Assembly (NCBI RefSeq): GCF_011039135.1
Contig: NZ_JAAKEJ010000005.1
Location: 160,741 to 224,740, forward strand
DNA: 64,000 bases
Reading direction: 5' to 3'
Origin: Desulfovibrio sp. ZJ209
Lineage (GTDB): Bacteria; Desulfobacterota; Desulfovibrionia; Desulfovibrionales; Desulfovibrionaceae
The stretch's first letter is position 1. The number at the start of each line of letters is the position of its first letter. The notes beneath the pieces were generated by a model, which saw nothing but the letters and a program-made list of their open reading frames with translations, had not been told where the DNA came from and did no database searches. Shown piece after piece: positions 62,284-64,000 of the stretch. A program made the position numbers and the translations under genes.

Positions 62284-63243
62284 TTACTGCTTTGCCTTTT
62301 CCGCGCCCCCTTCCAGCTCCTGCAACGGGGCGTTCAGGAACTGGCTGATGGCCGCCCACGCGACAGGATAATTGTCGAGAAAGGCGGCATGCCCGGCATG
62401 GGGCACGACGCACAGCCGGGCATGGGCGGCCATGTCCTTCGCCGCGAGCACCGTGCCCACCGGGGCGTGCGTATCGCCATCGCCCACCACCAAGAGCACC
62501 GGGCAGCGGATGGCGCCGAAGAGCTCCTTGCCCACCTGTGTGTTGTGCCACATGCGCATGTAGTCATTCAGGAACTGGCCCAGCCGCCCAGGCTCGGGCG
62601 CCAGGGCCCGCATTTGCGCCACATAGGCCTTGTCCAATTTTTCGAGCCCCACAAGCGGCAGCTTGTCCGGGAAAAAGCCGCGCTCCAGGGTGCCGGCGCC
62701 AATGGCCACCACGCGCTCCACGGCCTGCGGCTTCAGGGCGGCCACTTCCAGCGCCGTATACGCGCCGTCGCTGAAGCCGAGGAGGGCCGCGGGCCTGTCC
62801 GTGACCTTTTCCATCACCGCGAGCATGTCTTCGGCCTTCTGCCTGAGCGACATGGGGCCATGCCCGATTTCCGAACGCCCGTGGCCACGGGACGAAACGA
62901 CCACGACCTTGTGCTGCTTGCGCAGTTCGTCGATGAGCCCGCCGAGCTCGTAGGAGCAGCCCAGGCCCCCGCCATGAAAGACAAAGATGAGGCTTCCCGC
63001 GCCATAGACTTCATACCAGATCTTCGCATCGGCCGCCTGCACGTAGTGCCCGGCGGCCGTATTGTTGCCATAGGGCGTGGCGCTGCCTTCAACATGAGGC
63101 GGCTGCATGAAGTAACGGAGCTGGCTGGGCCCACCCCCCTCCCGTGCCATGCAATTGGCGCACAGGGCGAAAACCATGCAGAGCAGGCACCCTGCCGCAA
63201 GAAACCTTTTTGGCAGCCCAAGAGTCTTTGCGCTCTCCGGCAT
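62284..63243 (-). CDS. Exported alpha/beta hydrolase
   Basis: A 319-residue protein. An N-terminal signal segment (FLAAGCLLCMVFALCANC) may be a lipoprotein or Sec signal. The alpha/beta hydrolase core has FVFHGGG (oxyanion strand), the nucleophile elbow GFSDGA (Ser158), the acid in VGDGD (Asp257) and the His in HAGH (His285): a complete triad. The substrate is not evident; the family includes esterases and peptidases. It stands alone behind a promoter with a palindrome. Confidence 0.85.
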   Translation of the reverse strand: MPESAKTLGLPKRFLAAGCLLCMVFALCANCMAREGGGPSQLRYFMQPPHVEGSATPYGNNTAAGHYVQAADAKIWYEVYGAGSLIFVFHGGGLGCSYELGGLIDELRKQHKVVVVSSRGHGRSEIGHGPMSLRQKAEDMLAVMEKVTDRPAALLGFSDGAYTALEVAALKPQAVERVVAIGAGTLERGFFPDKLPLVGLEKLDKAYVAQMRALAPEPGRLGQFLNDYMRMWHNTQVGKELFGAIRCPVLLVVGDGDTHAPVGTVLAAKDMAAHARLCVVPHAGHAAFLDNYPVAWAAISQFLNAPLQELEGGAEKAKQ

Positions 63244-63382
63244 TTTCCCCTCCTCCGGCAGCGGGTGATTGTATGCGGATGCGCCGCCCGCGACGCAGAG
63301 GATGGTCCGGTGCCACTGCCCCCCTGGCGGCCCGGCCCACCCTTCTCGACGTATTCAACGGAACTGCGGGAACCGCTCAAGA

Positions 63383-63422
63383 TATATCGCCGCAAAGTTG
63401 AAAAAAGGCAACCAGTTACCTT
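63383..63422 (-). promoter_or_regulatory. Promoter of the alpha/beta hydrolase gene with an overlapping inverted repeat
   Basis: TTGCCT (63406-63411) and GATATA (63383-63388) on the - strand are 17 bases apart. The inverted repeat AAGGCAAC-CA-GTTACCTT (63405-63422, one mismatch) overlaps the -35, as a repressor site would. Confidence 0.5.
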
Positions 63423-63429
63423 TTTGTAA

Positions 63430-63837
63430 CTTCCCCAGCCTGTTTTCGCAACAAGGCCTCACAGGAATTGTTAAAGTCCTTACCACCTTCACCCCCCACT
63501 TCCCGCGGCGCATTTTCCTGTGAATCACCTGATGCGCTCCCGTATCTGGTGTCCGGCGTTTCCTGCCAGCGGCTGCCCGGTGGTGCCGACAGTGGCGGGC
63601 ACTGCTTCAAGCGCCCAGGAGCGGCATTCGCAGGGGGTTGGCCACTCCTCCTTTATGGCTGCGCCTCCCACGGACACAAGTCGTGTGCCAGCTGCCCCCC
63701 GGGCTGGGCGGGGCGCAAGTTCAAGGCGACGTGCGGCCCTGCTCTCGCCGGCCTCGTGCCGAAGCTTTTTCGTGAAGGTGGCGAACTTCTGGGGAAGGGC
63801 CCGGCAGGGCTGGGCTCACCATCGCCCTTAAACGCGA
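63430..63837. other. Gene-free stretch between the hydrolase promoter and the rRNA terminator
   Basis: About 400 bases in which I see no gene, tRNA or known RNA family. Open frames exist but have low-complexity products without ribosome sites. Confidence 0.5.
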
Positions 63838-63873
63838 ACCGCCCCCGGAAGGCGAGAGCCTTTCGGGGGCGGT
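63838..63873 (-). terminator. Terminator of the rRNA operon
   Basis: A 16-bp stem with one mismatch-type pair (ACCGCCCCCGAAAGGC with GCCTTCCGGGGGCGGT on the - strand) and a 4-base loop, just past the 5S gene. A short T run (GTTTAAG) follows. Confidence 0.85.
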
Positions 63874-63880
63874 GGAAGAA

Positions 63881-63995
63881 TTTGGCAGCTTCCTACTTTC
63901 CCGCGCGAAGATGCGCAGTATCATCGGCGAGGAAGAGCTTAACTGCCGAGTTCGGAATGGGATCGGGTGTACCCTCTACTCCGTGGCTGCCAAAA
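63881..63995 (-). rRNA. rrf: 5S ribosomal RNA
   Basis: The - strand starts TTTGGCAGCCACGG and ends GGAAGCTGCCAAA, the paired ends of 5S rRNA; within lie the conserved CCGATCCCATTCCGAACTCG and CGCCGATGATAC-like segments. Length is about 115 bases. The 23S gene should lie beyond the right edge. Ends are approximate by a base or two. Confidence 0.95.
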
Positions 63996-64000
63996 TGGCT

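Noticed and set aside
63520..63831. 103-codon open frame on the + strand before the rRNA terminator
   Set aside because: No ribosome site, no domain, composition of random GC-rich DNA.
1..64000. CRISPR arrays, insertion sequences, prophage or integration sites
   Set aside because: No spaced direct repeats, transposase, integrase or terminal inverted repeats were seen, and none of the tRNA genes has a duplicated 3' end nearby.

Overview
The window is a GC-rich bacterial chromosome segment with the gene content of a sulfate-reducing or related member of the Desulfovibrionaceae. Supporting marks are an HndD-type [FeFe] hydrogenase, the desulfoferrodoxin-rubredoxin-Roo oxygen-defence set, a TrmD carrying the extra C-terminal methyltransferase domain seen in this group, an oxygen-sensitive class III ribonucleotide reductase behind a cobalamin riboswitch, and sigma54/sigma28-controlled flagellar genes. 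I see no phage, transposon, integron or CRISPR array; this is core genome.

Layout. 1-2725 (+): end of a GltD-like flavoprotein and the hydrogenase subunit hndD. 2812-3401 (-): mazEF toxin-antitoxin pair with its own promoter. 3512-6893 (-): anaerobic ribonucleotide reductase locus (cobalamin riboswitch, nrdD, a separate small gene for the glycyl-radical loop, nrdG). 7097-15746 (-): flagellar block fliW, csrA, flgL, flgK, flgN, flgJ, flgI, flgM and one unknown gene, with two sigma54-like and one sigma28-like promoters. 15813-18266: MFS transporter and metF, the latter behind a promoter with a palindrome in its spacer. 18389-22414 (+): a phosphodiester glycosidase-like exported protein, the oxygen-defence genes and an isolated amino-acid ABC permease. 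22603-28167 (-): tRNA-Thr, tRNA-Tyr, tRNA-Gly, tuf, rpmG, tRNA-Trp, secE, nusG, rplK, rplA, rplJ, rplL in the classical order. 28205-46080 (-): prmC, lon, radC, holA, leuS, nusB, ribH, ribE, ribD, a dCMP deaminase, glyA, fabF, acpP, fabG, fabH, plsX, rpmF. 46292-55823 (+): a phosphopantetheinyl-transferase-like gene, trmD, rplS, rnhB, yraN, rsmI, ptsH, ptsI, smpB, comEC. 55820-60606 (-): a glycosyltransferase-like gene, mutM, rimM, khpA, rpsP, ffh. 60712-62205 (+): an M99/Csd4-like murein carboxypeptidase. 62284-63411 (-): an exported alpha/beta hydrolase. 63838-63995 (-): 5S rRNA and its terminator, the 3' end of an rRNA operon whose 23S lies beyond the right edge.

The most notable observation is the class III ribonucleotide reductase: the catalytic protein stops after its cysteine-rich C-terminal region, and the loop that should carry the glycyl radical is encoded by a separate 64-codon gene with its own strong ribosome binding site, between nrdD and nrdG. 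The unit sits behind a well-formed cobalamin riboswitch, which suggests that B12 status selects between this enzyme and a B12-dependent isozyme elsewhere. Also notable are the flagellar promoters, the metF operator, paired terminator-like hairpins just before glyA, and the Gln-Glu-His zinc site of the cell-shape-type carboxypeptidase.
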